Shown: positions 1 to 5,682 of the stretch, one piece after another
Layout of the letters: each line of letters starts with the position of its first letter
Numbering within the stretch: the first letter of the stretch is position 1
The notes under the pieces: generated by a model
The model's database searches: none
What the model saw: the letters and a program-made list of their open reading frames with translations, nothing else
Told to the model about the DNA's origin: nothing
Origin: an uncultured Clostridia bacterium
GTDB lineage: Bacteria; Bacillota; Clostridia; Oscillospirales; Oscillospiraceae
DNA: 5,697 nt
Assembly: GCA_947177005.1 (NCBI GenBank)
Contig: CAMWSZ010000223.1
Location: 1-5,697 of the forward strand
Direction of reading: 5' to 3'
Translations under genes and position numbers: made by a program

Positions 1-11
1 AAGTCCCAGCG

Positions 12-49
12 CAAAGGAAAACGCGGCGGCCATGCCGCGCTTTCCTTTG
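12..49. terminator. Long inverted repeat, probable terminator of an upstream gene
   Basis: Bases 12-27 pair with 34-49 over 16 positions with a single A-C mismatch (21/40) around a 6-base loop (28-33). The outer stem has an A-rich left arm (AAAGGAAA) and a T-rich right arm (TTTCCTTT), and the inner stem is GC-only (CGCGGC). This is the layout of a bidirectional intrinsic terminator, although no separate T-run follows the stem. It lies 45 bases before the first start codon, so it most likely ends a gene outside the window. It could also act as a leader hairpin for the operon. No convincing promoter is visible between it and the first gene. Confidence 0.5.
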
Positions 50-93
50 TGCCGCGACACAGTCAGGCGTACAGCGCCGGAAAGGAGAAGCCA

Positions 94-954
94 ATGAATA
101 TTCGGAAAAAGGTTGATTATAGTGAATTGTTCTCTGCTCTGAGTTCAGCAGTTGATACCAAAGTGTCTCAGATGGAATTATACTGCGAGATAGGGAGACT
201 TGTCAGCGCCCGAAAAGAAAAAGGAGCTGCTGTTGCGGCGGCAGGCTATCTGGCAGACCGCTATCCTGAAGCATCTGGTTTCTCCTCCAGAAACCTGCGG
301 CGGATGCGGGAGTTTTACCGCTCTTATGAAAGCACTCCTGAGATTTTGCAGCAGGCCATGCAAATCGGCTGGACACAAAATGTGGTTATCATGGAAGCGG
401 AACTGTCTCTGCAAGATAAGAACTGGTATATCCGGGCCGTGCAGAAGTTTGGCTGGTCCAAAGCAGAGCTGCTGCGCAGGATCAAATCTGCCGCACACAA
501 AGAAATGACTCTCGACACGGCTGACAAAGTGTGTTATACTGACAACAAAAATATCGTTGTGGAGAATTTTGAACATGACGAAGATACTCTTTGTGTGCCT
601 GGGGAACATTTGTCGCAGCCCGATGGCGGAGTTTGTGATGAAAGACCTGGTGAAGAAAACCGGTATGTCGGAACAGTTCCTGATCGAGTCAGCCGGAACC
701 AGTCGTGCGGGTGGGCCGGTTTATCCCCCTGCCAAGCAAAAGCTGGCCGAGCATGGGATCAGCTGCAAAGGCAAGACCTCCCGCCAACTTCAGAAAGGCG
801 ATTACGATGCCTACGACCTGTTGATCGGGATGGACTATGGCAATCTTCGCAATATGCGCCGTATTTGTGGCGGCGATCCAAAAGAAAAGATGCATCTGCT
901 CCTGGACTTCACCGATCACCCCAGAGATATCGCGGACCCGTGGTACACCGATGA
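94..954 (+). CDS. Stand-alone DUF1016 N-terminal domain protein (YhcG-like N-terminus, no nuclease domain)
   Basis: The start is ATG 94, because AAAGGAG (81-87) lies 6 bases upstream; a GTG at 49 is also open but has no such site. Residues about 8-135 match the DUF1016 N-terminal domain: ELYCEIGRLV near 28-37, SSRNLRRMREFY near 64-75, IGWTQNVVI near 91-99, WYIRAVQKFGW at 111-121. The same landmarks occur in the nuclease encoded at 1030 (YSVRNLKYMAKFA, IPWSHHIAIL, WYIQKTAENGW). No PDDEXK domain follows. In full YhcG proteins this N-terminal region is helical and is thought to bind DNA or partners. From residue about 161 the frame overlaps the phosphatase gene, and the tail is Arg/Pro/Ser-rich like a shadow frame. 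The functional protein is therefore probably only about 160-175 residues, although no stop appears until 952-954. It may be a regulator or partner of the downstream YhcG nuclease; that is inference. Confidence 0.75.
   Translation: MNIRKKVDYSELFSALSSAVDTKVSQMELYCEIGRLVSARKEKGAAVAAAGYLADRYPEASGFSSRNLRRMREFYRSYESTPEILQQAMQIGWTQNVVIMEAELSLQDKNWYIRAVQKFGWSKAELLRRIKSAAHKEMTLDTADKVCYTDNKNIVVENFEHDEDTLCVPGEHLSQPDGGVCDERPGEENRYVGTVPDRVSRNQSCGWAGLSPCQAKAGRAWDQLQRQDLPPTSERRLRCLRPVDRDGLWQSSQYAPYLWRRSKRKDASAPGLHRSPQRYRGPVVHR
561..565 (+). promoter_or_regulatory. Ribosome binding site that sets the phosphatase start
   Basis: GGAGA at 561-565 lies 9 bases before ATG 575. It favours that codon over the in-frame TTG at 557, which would put the site inside the gene. 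The site lies within the end of the DUF1016 domain gene, so translation of the two genes is probably coupled. Confidence 0.6.
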
Positions 955-1030
955 TTTCGATACCGCTTGGCTGGATATCGAGAGAGGGTGCCAGGGATTG
1001 CTGCTGTGTCTTGAAACGGGGGAACCCTGA
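575..1030 (+). CDS. Low-molecular-weight protein tyrosine phosphatase
   Basis: A 151-residue cytosolic enzyme of the usual length for the family. It should hydrolyse phosphotyrosine through a cysteinyl-phosphate intermediate. The P-loop signature C-x5-R-S is at residues 8-15 (VCLGNICRSPMAEF), giving nucleophile Cys8 and phosphate-binding Arg14. The general acid is Asp121 in the DPWY motif (ADPWYTDDF), and a DLLIGMD segment lies at 81-87. All catalytic positions are intact. The gene overlaps the preceding DUF1016 reading frame by up to 380 bases. It ends in TGATG, where its stop shares one base with the start of the YhcG nuclease gene. Family members often act on tyrosine kinases of capsule synthesis, but no such genes are present. 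The setting between two DUF1016 genes suggests a role in that module, which is inference. Arsenate reductases share the fold, but the DPWY motif and context favour a phosphatase. Confidence 0.9.
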   Translation: MTKILFVCLGNICRSPMAEFVMKDLVKKTGMSEQFLIESAGTSRAGGPVYPPAKQKLAEHGISCKGKTSRQLQKGDYDAYDLLIGMDYGNLRNMRRICGGDPKEKMHLLLDFTDHPRDIADPWYTDDFDTAWLDIERGCQGLLLCLETGEP

Positions 1031-2058
1031 TGCTGATGAATTCAAATGACTATCTGGAAACAGTCGAACAGATCAAATCCGAAATTCAAGCGGCCCAATA
1101 TAAGGCGGCTGTCAGTGTTAATCAGGAATTGATCCTGCTTTATCATGCCATCGGAGAGGTAATCAATGCCCACAAAGTATGGGGAAACAAGTTTATTGAA
1201 AATCTTGCAAAAGATATCAAGCTTGCGTTTCCCAATACAAAAGGATACTCTGTTCGCAATCTGAAGTATATGGCAAAATTTGCACGGACTTACCCTGACC
1301 GCCAATTTGTGCAGACAGTGTCTGCACAAATTCCGTGGTCGCATCATATTGCAATTCTGGACAAAGTAAAGGACGCGGAGCAAAGGATCTGGTATATCCA
1401 AAAGACTGCAGAGAACGGCTGGTCACACAGCGTACTTGTCCACCAGATTGAGAGCGGTCTTTACCACCGTCAGGTACTGACAGAAAAGGTATCGAACTTT
1501 GAGCTGCGTCTCCCACCGCCGCAGAGCGAACTGGCGGTGCAGACAATGAAAGACCCCTATATTTTTGACTTCATCCCGTTTCGAGAGGATATGGTTGAAC
1601 GGGACATCGAACAGGCACTGGTTCAGGATGTGACGAAACTGCTTTTGGAACTTGGAACCGGTTTTGCTTTTCTTGGCAATCAATACCATCTTAACATCGG
1701 CGGCGATGATTTTTATATTGATCTTCTGTTTTATAACCTAAATCTCCGCTGCTATGTTGTGATCGAGCTGAAAACTGGTGATTTCAAACCGGAATATGCG
1801 GGCCAGCTCAATTTTTATCTTTCTGCTGTGGATGGAGTGCTAAAGACGGCGCAAGACAATCCGTCAATAGGTCTGCTGCTCTGCAAAAGCAAAAATGATC
1901 TCGTAGCCGAATATTCTCTGAAGGATATGAGCAAGCCAATGGGTGTCAGTGAGTACCAAGTAACGAGCAGCCTTCCTGCTGAACTGGAACAGCAGCTCCC
2001 TTCTGTGGAGGATATTCAAAAAAGAATTGCTCTATGCAAAAATCAGCATGGAATTTAA
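1030..2058 (+). CDS. yhcG: YhcG-family PDDEXK nuclease (DUF1016)
   Basis: A 342-residue protein of normal YhcG length with both domains. The DUF1016 N-terminal helical region covers about 8-145 and the PDDEXK nuclease domain about 170-330. Predicted metal-binding and catalytic residues are Asp231 (FYIDLLFYN), Glu246 and Lys248 (VIELKTG), with Gln259 (AGQLNFYL) in the following helix. These fit a D-(E)xK core, so the enzyme should cut DNA. YhcG proteins are common near restriction-modification and other defence genes, but their precise target is not established. The first ATG overlaps the phosphatase stop; a GGGGGAA stretch (1018-1024) is the likely ribosome binding site. A second ATG at 1036 is possible. 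The nuclease domain has a degenerate second copy at 5285-5519, roughly 83% identical by hand alignment of the last 120 bases. No frameshift or missing motif is seen here. Confidence 0.9.
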   Translation: MLMNSNDYLETVEQIKSEIQAAQYKAAVSVNQELILLYHAIGEVINAHKVWGNKFIENLAKDIKLAFPNTKGYSVRNLKYMAKFARTYPDRQFVQTVSAQIPWSHHIAILDKVKDAEQRIWYIQKTAENGWSHSVLVHQIESGLYHRQVLTEKVSNFELRLPPPQSELAVQTMKDPYIFDFIPFREDMVERDIEQALVQDVTKLLLELGTGFAFLGNQYHLNIGGDDFYIDLLFYNLNLRCYVVIELKTGDFKPEYAGQLNFYLSAVDGVLKTAQDNPSIGLLLCKSKNDLVAEYSLKDMSKPMGVSEYQVTSSLPAELEQQLPSVEDIQKRIALCKNQHGI

Positions 2059-2230
2059 GGGCGATGACCGGGGCAACGGAGACAGCGAGACAAAATTGGA
2101 ACTCGGTTGTCAATGGCAAGCACAGACAAGGTCTAACTACCACTATTTAAGGGGATTTCCAAACAAGAACTTTGGTATTAATGGAGCATATACGATTGAT
2201 CAATTTATAGAAATTATGAGAGAGTTGTAA
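2048..2230 (+). pseudogene. Short unrecognised reading frame, probable gene remnant
   Basis: From ATG 2048 the frame encodes 60 residues and overlaps the end of yhcG by 11 bases. The first half is low-information polar sequence. The second half (NYHYLRGFPNKNFGINGAYT..., ending IDQFIEIMREL) reads like a genuine folded C-terminus. I do not recognise the family. No ribosome binding site precedes ATG 2048. After the stop, protein-like stretches appear in other frames: TKEYAVGLISLEVEAASV, and WFNIFGSGSGICKSPM ending at 2311. This suggests a gene decayed by several frameshifts. It could also be a real small protein translated by coupling to yhcG. Confidence 0.3.
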
Positions 2231-2302
2231 CCAAGGAATATGCGGTTGGTTTAATATCTTTGGAAGTGGAAGCGGCATCTGTAAAAGCCCAATGACCGAT
2301 AA

Positions 2303-2494
2303 AAGCGGCTAATAATTATCTTGCCATCGACAGATAAAAACGGTTTTTACTTAAAAACTACAAAAAGCACCTTAAATCCGCACTATCCAGAAATATCTAT
2401 CTGTAATCTTGAAGATGGCAGGTATTTCCTTATCATTAAAATTTTAGAATCTCAATTTAAAAAGAGAGGAAAGTGGTCCTATGCAACTCAATAG
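2303..2494 (+). pseudogene. C-terminal remnant of an unknown gene overlapping the start of the PHP-ATPase gene
   Basis: Reading from just after a stop at 2300-2302, this frame is open to TAG 2492-2494 and gives about 63 residues. Its content is protein-like (LPSTDKNGFYLKTTKSTLNP, then ISICNLEDGRYFLIIKIL, then QFKKRGKWSYATQ). No ATG with a ribosome binding site is available. The only near candidate is TTG 2321 without a good site, so I read it as the tail of a longer gene that lost its 5' part. Its stop lies 14 bases beyond the ATG at 2481, an overlap typical of genes in one operon, so the lost gene may have been the upstream partner of the PHP-ATPase. I do not recognise the family. Confidence 0.4.
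2409..2436 (+). promoter_or_regulatory. Possible sigma-A-type promoter before the PHP-ATPase gene
   Basis: TTGAAG (2409-2414) and TATCAT (2431-2436) are separated by 16 bases and match the -35 and -10 consensus at 4 and 5 of 6 positions. This puts transcription start near 2443, about 38 bases before ATG 2481. The region is AT-rich, so a match of this quality can arise by chance. It also lies inside the remnant coding frame 2303-2494. Confidence 0.25.
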
Positions 2495-3131
2495 AGGATC
2501 TGAATGGCGGAGGTGGGAATTGCATTTGCATACGCCCTTCACTAAAAAAGAAGACCACTATGTAGGTGGAACCTCTGATGAAAAGTGGGATAACTTTTAT
2601 GATACTATTGCGAGTTATATAGGTGACGGAACTGATCCCATACAATCAATTTGTGCTATTGCGGTTACAGATTATCTTTCTATAGATAACTACCTTAAAG
2701 TTTGCAGCGATAAAAGGCTCCCAGATAGCGTTAAGCTTGTTTTTCCCAATGTTGAGTTAAGGATGAAGCCTATTGCATCGAAATCGCCAGTAAATATACA
2801 TTGCTTATTTGATCCAAGTATTTCAGGAGAACTGGAGAGCCGTTTTTTTGCAAACTTAAAATTTGAATATGATCATAATCAGTATAATGCAACAAGGCCT
2901 GAACTGATACGGTTGGGCCGTGCCTTTCGGGGATCACAATCTATGCCTGAAGAGGAGGCCTTTGCGATTGGGTTAACTCAATATGTTATTTCTCCCGAAA
3001 CATTATCTGATGTTTTTAAGAATAATCCTCAGTTGAGAGAAAAAACGATTATTGTCGTATCCAATAATACCACCGATGGTGCTTCTGGTCTTCGGACGCA
3101 TAGCGAATATTTTATTGGAAATGGCAATTAG
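2481..3131 (+). CDS. N-terminal PHP-domain fragment of the TrlF-type protein
   Basis: This frame gives 216 residues from ATG 2481, preceded by AGAGAGGA (2463-2470). It opens with the family-like RGSEWRRWELHLHTPF. The HxH pair His15/His17 is the first PHP metal-binding motif. Further likely ligands are Asp64 (AVTDYL), Glu92 (FPNVELRM) and His107 (VNIHCLFD), followed by SNNTTDGASG at 194-203. PHP domains are polynuclear metal phosphoesterases, so the fragment should be part of a phosphodiesterase or nuclease active site. It stops at TAG 3129-3131 after GNGN, and the matching sequence continues in the -1 frame. The fourth PHP motif is absent here, so the fragment alone is unlikely to be active. 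The start overlaps the remnant frame ending at 2494. Confidence 0.8.
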   Translation: MQLNRGSEWRRWELHLHTPFTKKEDHYVGGTSDEKWDNFYDTIASYIGDGTDPIQSICAIAVTDYLSIDNYLKVCSDKRLPDSVKLVFPNVELRMKPIASKSPVNIHCLFDPSISGELESRFFANLKFEYDHNQYNATRPELIRLGRAFRGSQSMPEEEAFAIGLTQYVISPETLSDVFKNNPQLREKTIIVVSNNTTDGASGLRTHSEYFIGNGN

Positions 3132-3166
3132 AGGCTACTCGCAGAGCTATATACCAGCTTTCAGAT

Positions 3167-5308
3167 ATGATATTCTCTGCAAATTCCAAAGATATAGCAT
3201 ACTTTCTTGGAGAGGGTGTGGATAGCCCGGACGTAGTAAAAGAAAAATGCGGCTCCCTAATGCCGTGCATTCATGGGTGCGACGCCCATAGCAATTCAAA
3301 AATATTTGCACCCGATAACGATAGATTTTGCTGGATTAAAGCTGACCCAACTTTTAAGGGGCTAAAACAAGTCCTGTATGAGCCGAAAGAAAGGGTACGG
3401 ATCAGTAGCACAATGCCGGACACAAGACCAAGTTACTATATAATTGACAGGGTAGAGATTTCAGGCAACAAAGATTTTTCACCGGAACCTCTGTATTTCA
3501 GTGATAAACTCACTTGTATTATAGGGGGAAAGTCAACTGGAAAATCATTGCTTCTCTATAATATGGCAATGGCAATAGATGAAGAACAAGTGAAGAAGAA
3601 GGAAGAGACTGCTTCAACGAATGTTAAGCGAATTCCCGAACTAAAAGTATACTGGCATGATGGAGTTTGTAGTAGTGAGCGGGATAAGCAGAGGAAGATT
3701 GTTTATATACCTCAGACCTACTTAAATCGGCTTAGTGATGAAGAGCAAGAGACAACAGAAATCGACACCATTATTCAGGAAATTGTCCTGCAAGACGAAA
3801 AATGTCGTGAAGCATATCGCATGATGACAAAAAGAATTGCGGAAAAGAAACAAGAAGTGGCAAAATCAATCGTAGATTTCTTAAGAATTGTGTCAGAGCG
3901 GAAAGGGCTATGCGAACAGTGTAAAGCAATTGGCGATGAAAAATCCATTGATTCTGAAATTCAAAATCTGAATATTCAATTAGAGCAATTAAGCAAGGAG
4001 TACAACGTTACTGAAGAAGAAATTAAGAAATATCAACAGTCCATGGAAAACATCCAATTGTTAAAGGGAAGACTCGCTGCTATATCTAAAGAAATAGCGC
4101 TTATTAAAGAAATCACAGCAATTGTTGAAGTGAAACCTTTAGCAATGAAAGAGATCACAATTTGTAGTAATTCCATGGTCGAGGCTGCCAAAAAGGTTAA
4201 AAGAATTGCTGATGAGGCGTGGACTGCTGAGCGGGAAAAAATTTTGAATAAAGCCTATAATTATCAAAAGCAGGTGGAATCATCTATAAGAGAACAGGAA
4301 GAAATCGTTGCGGCTTTACAGCCTAAAATGGAAGGTAATGAAAGAATCAGCAAGCTCTCAGAGGCTCTCGTAAGTGAACGAGAAAAATTATCTCAACTTG
4401 CTGAAAATCAAACCAGGCTCAAAACCATACAGGAACAATATGGGCAGTATCTGGAAGTGTTGAGCCATGTGTTCTCAGAGTTTAGTACAATTTATCTTGG
4501 CTACATAAATAGTGTTAACGATGGATTTGTCCCTTCTACGGATGATCTGGAGTTTTCAGTCAAAAGGGTTTTACGTATTGAGCAGTTTTCTCGAAAAGTT
4601 GGAGAAATATTGGACAACAGGTCACTTAAGAGATTTACTAAATTCAGCCTTCGCGATATAACAGAGGACGATTTACAGCCTGCAAATATTTCAGCATTCA
4701 TTGAATCTCTTCTATGCAATTCAATCGAATCATTACAACTTAAAACCAGTTACAGCATTGAAGCTGCTCTTCGGGAAATATTGTCTGATTGGTATAACGT
4801 TGATTATATCGTGAAGATGGATAATGACAATATTCAAGATATGTCACCGGGCAAAAAAGCGCTGGTTTTGCTTCGGCTCCTGATCAGTTTAGCCGAAAGT
4901 TCTTGTCCGATCCTTATTGATCAGCCCGAAGATGATCTTGATAATAGGTCGATTTTTGATGAATTAATCCGCTTTGTTAAAGAGAAAAAAGTCGATAGGC
5001 AGATAATTACTGTTACACATAACGCAAATATAGTCCTTGGCGGTGATGCTGAGTTGGTTATAGTTGCAAATCAGGACGGAAAAAATGCTCCGAATAAGCA
5101 GTTCCGCTTTGAATATCGAGGCGGTGCAATTGAGGATATATCCCCAGTCTATGCTGAAGGAGTACTTGACGCTGGTATACTCAATGGTAAGGGTATTCAG
5201 GAACATATTTGTGAAATTCTCGAAGGTGGAGAGCAGGCTTTTGCGCTAAGACAACATAAATACAATTTTATAAAAAATAGTCTGCTTGGCAACCAGTACC
5301 ATCTTTAA
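3167..5308 (+). CDS. C-terminal fragment of the TrlF-type protein: last PHP motif, coiled coil and SMC-like ATPase
   Basis: The frame encodes 713 residues from ATG 3167. That ATG has no ribosome binding site, and homologous-looking sequence (WQLEATRRAIYQLSD) extends upstream in the same frame to 3104, so it is not a natural start. Residues 33-42 (PCIHGCDAHS) supply the last PHP motif. The Walker A motif is GGKSTGKS at 120-127. Residues about 215-440 are Lys/Glu-rich and helical, as in an SMC/Rad50-like coiled coil. An ABC signature-like MSPGKKA is at 559-565, Walker B with catalytic acid is PILIDQPEDD at 581-590, and the H-loop is VTHNA with His618. ATP binding and hydrolysis by head dimerisation is expected, probably controlling the PHP nuclease centre. 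The natural C-terminus should lie near RQHKYNF (695-701). The final LLGNQYHL is encoded by the yhcG remnant. Confidence 0.85.
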   Translation: MIFSANSKDIAYFLGEGVDSPDVVKEKCGSLMPCIHGCDAHSNSKIFAPDNDRFCWIKADPTFKGLKQVLYEPKERVRISSTMPDTRPSYYIIDRVEISGNKDFSPEPLYFSDKLTCIIGGKSTGKSLLLYNMAMAIDEEQVKKKEETASTNVKRIPELKVYWHDGVCSSERDKQRKIVYIPQTYLNRLSDEEQETTEIDTIIQEIVLQDEKCREAYRMMTKRIAEKKQEVAKSIVDFLRIVSERKGLCEQCKAIGDEKSIDSEIQNLNIQLEQLSKEYNVTEEEIKKYQQSMENIQLLKGRLAAISKEIALIKEITAIVEVKPLAMKEITICSNSMVEAAKKVKRIADEAWTAEREKILNKAYNYQKQVESSIREQEEIVAALQPKMEGNERISKLSEALVSEREKLSQLAENQTRLKTIQEQYGQYLEVLSHVFSEFSTIYLGYINSVNDGFVPSTDDLEFSVKRVLRIEQFSRKVGEILDNRSLKRFTKFSLRDITEDDLQPANISAFIESLLCNSIESLQLKTSYSIEAALREILSDWYNVDYIVKMDNDNIQDMSPGKKALVLLRLLISLAESSCPILIDQPEDDLDNRSIFDELIRFVKEKKVDRQIITVTHNANIVLGGDAELVIVANQDGKNAPNKQFRFEYRGGAIEDISPVYAEGVLDAGILNGKGIQEHICEILEGGEQAFALRQHKYNFIKNSLLGNQYHL

Positions 5309-5519
5309 CATCGACGGCGACGATTTTTTACATTAATTTTCTATTCTATAATCTGAAGTCTCGTTGCTATGTTGGACAAAGGATATGAGTAAGCCAAGGG
5401 ATATCAGTGGGTATCAAATAGCAAGCAGCCTTCCAGTTGAACTGGAACAACAGCTCCCTTCGGTAGAAGATCTCCAAAAAAGAATTGCCCCATACAAAAT
5501 TCAATATCGAGCAAATTAA
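5285..5519 (+). pseudogene. Degenerate second copy of the yhcG nuclease-domain 3' end
   Basis: Bases 5285-5374 align with 1672-1759 of the intact yhcG gene (CTTGGCAAyCArTACCATC and onward). There is one extra T after the CATC and one more in the T-run of the GATTTTT segment, so the frame is broken. Bases from about 5375 then align with about 1917-2040 (AAGGATATGAG to AAAAAAGAATTGCC, ending TAA 5517-5519). About 158 bases in between are missing, including the codons for the ELK motif and the following Gln. In the last 120 aligned bases I count 20 mismatches, so this is a diverged paralogue and not a fresh duplication. The 5' part, including the whole DUF1016 N-terminal domain, is absent; the AT-rich PHP-ATPase gene lies in its place. 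No product is expected. Confidence 0.85.
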
Positions 5520-5556
5520 TCACCAAAATTTAATCCATATAAACGGAATCACGGCT

Positions 5557-5682
5557 GCATCTATAGTTTTCTGGTATTACATAATATCCCAACAGTATAG
5601 ATCCCGCAGGCGGAAACGCCTGCGGGACAATACTTTCCAGGGTTTTGACACCCCCAAAATTCTATAAGTTTTCCATAGATGC
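5557..5682. repeat. Possible small inverted-repeat element around the terminal hairpin
   Basis: GCATCTATAG (5557-5566) and CCATAGATGC (5673-5682) are inverted copies with one mismatch in 10. They flank a 126-base stretch with the GC-rich hairpin at its centre. A second inner pair, AGTAT (5594-5598) and ATACT (5630-5634), extends that hairpin across a small internal loop. The layout resembles a non-autonomous palindromic element, but the outer arms are short and diverge after about 9 bases. I see no target-site duplication and no gene between 5520 and 5697. Confidence 0.25.
5602..5627. terminator. Perfect GC-rich hairpin with GAAA loop, possible terminator
   Basis: TCCCGCAGGCG (5602-5612) and CGCCTGCGGGA (5617-5627) form a perfect 11-base-pair stem closed by a GAAA tetraloop. 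It lies 83 bases after the yhcG remnant and would fold very stably in RNA. There is no T-run on either side, so intrinsic termination is uncertain. It may instead be the core of a repeated palindromic element. Confidence 0.4.

Larger units (their letters stand above)
2481..5308 (+). pseudogene. Frameshifted PHP-phosphoesterase/SMC-like ATPase gene (TrlF-type), whole locus
   Basis: The two adjacent open frames 2481-3131 and 3167-5308 are halves of one protein of about 940 residues. The frame changes by -1 between the in-frame limits 3104 and 3131. A single missing base near 3117-3128 restores continuity (...GNGN then LEATRRAIYQLSDMIFS). The PHP domain is cut before its last metal-binding motif, which lies in the second frame. 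An N-terminal PHP domain joined to a coiled-coil ABC/SMC-like ATPase is the architecture I recall as TrlF family AAA-like ATPase. The name is from memory and was not checked by search. The gene also lacks its own stop codon and reads into a yhcG remnant at 5285. Confidence 0.75.

Noticed and set aside
178..609. Minus-strand open frame of 143 residues
   Set aside because: It lies wholly opposite the DUF1016 domain gene, has no ribosome binding site, and its content looks like an antisense shadow.
689..1546. Minus-strand open frames at 689-1045, 1042-1401 and 1217-1546
   Set aside because: They lie opposite the phosphatase and yhcG genes, whose motifs are intact; no independent domain or start signal was seen.
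2336..2349. AAAAACGGTTTTT near-palindrome as an operator or terminator
   Set aside because: The arms are only A/T runs with one G between, it lies inside the remnant frame, and such matches are expected in AT-rich DNA.
3104..3131. Programmed -1 frameshift in the PHP-ATPase gene
   Set aside because: The frame change is in the right direction, but no X XXY YYZ slippery heptamer in the zero frame was found within the permitted interval. A mutation or sequencing error is simpler.
5485..5667. Plus-strand open frame of 60 residues after the yhcG remnant
   Set aside because: It crosses the remnant's end and the 5602-5627 hairpin, has no ribosome binding site, and its Arg-rich middle is just the translated palindrome.
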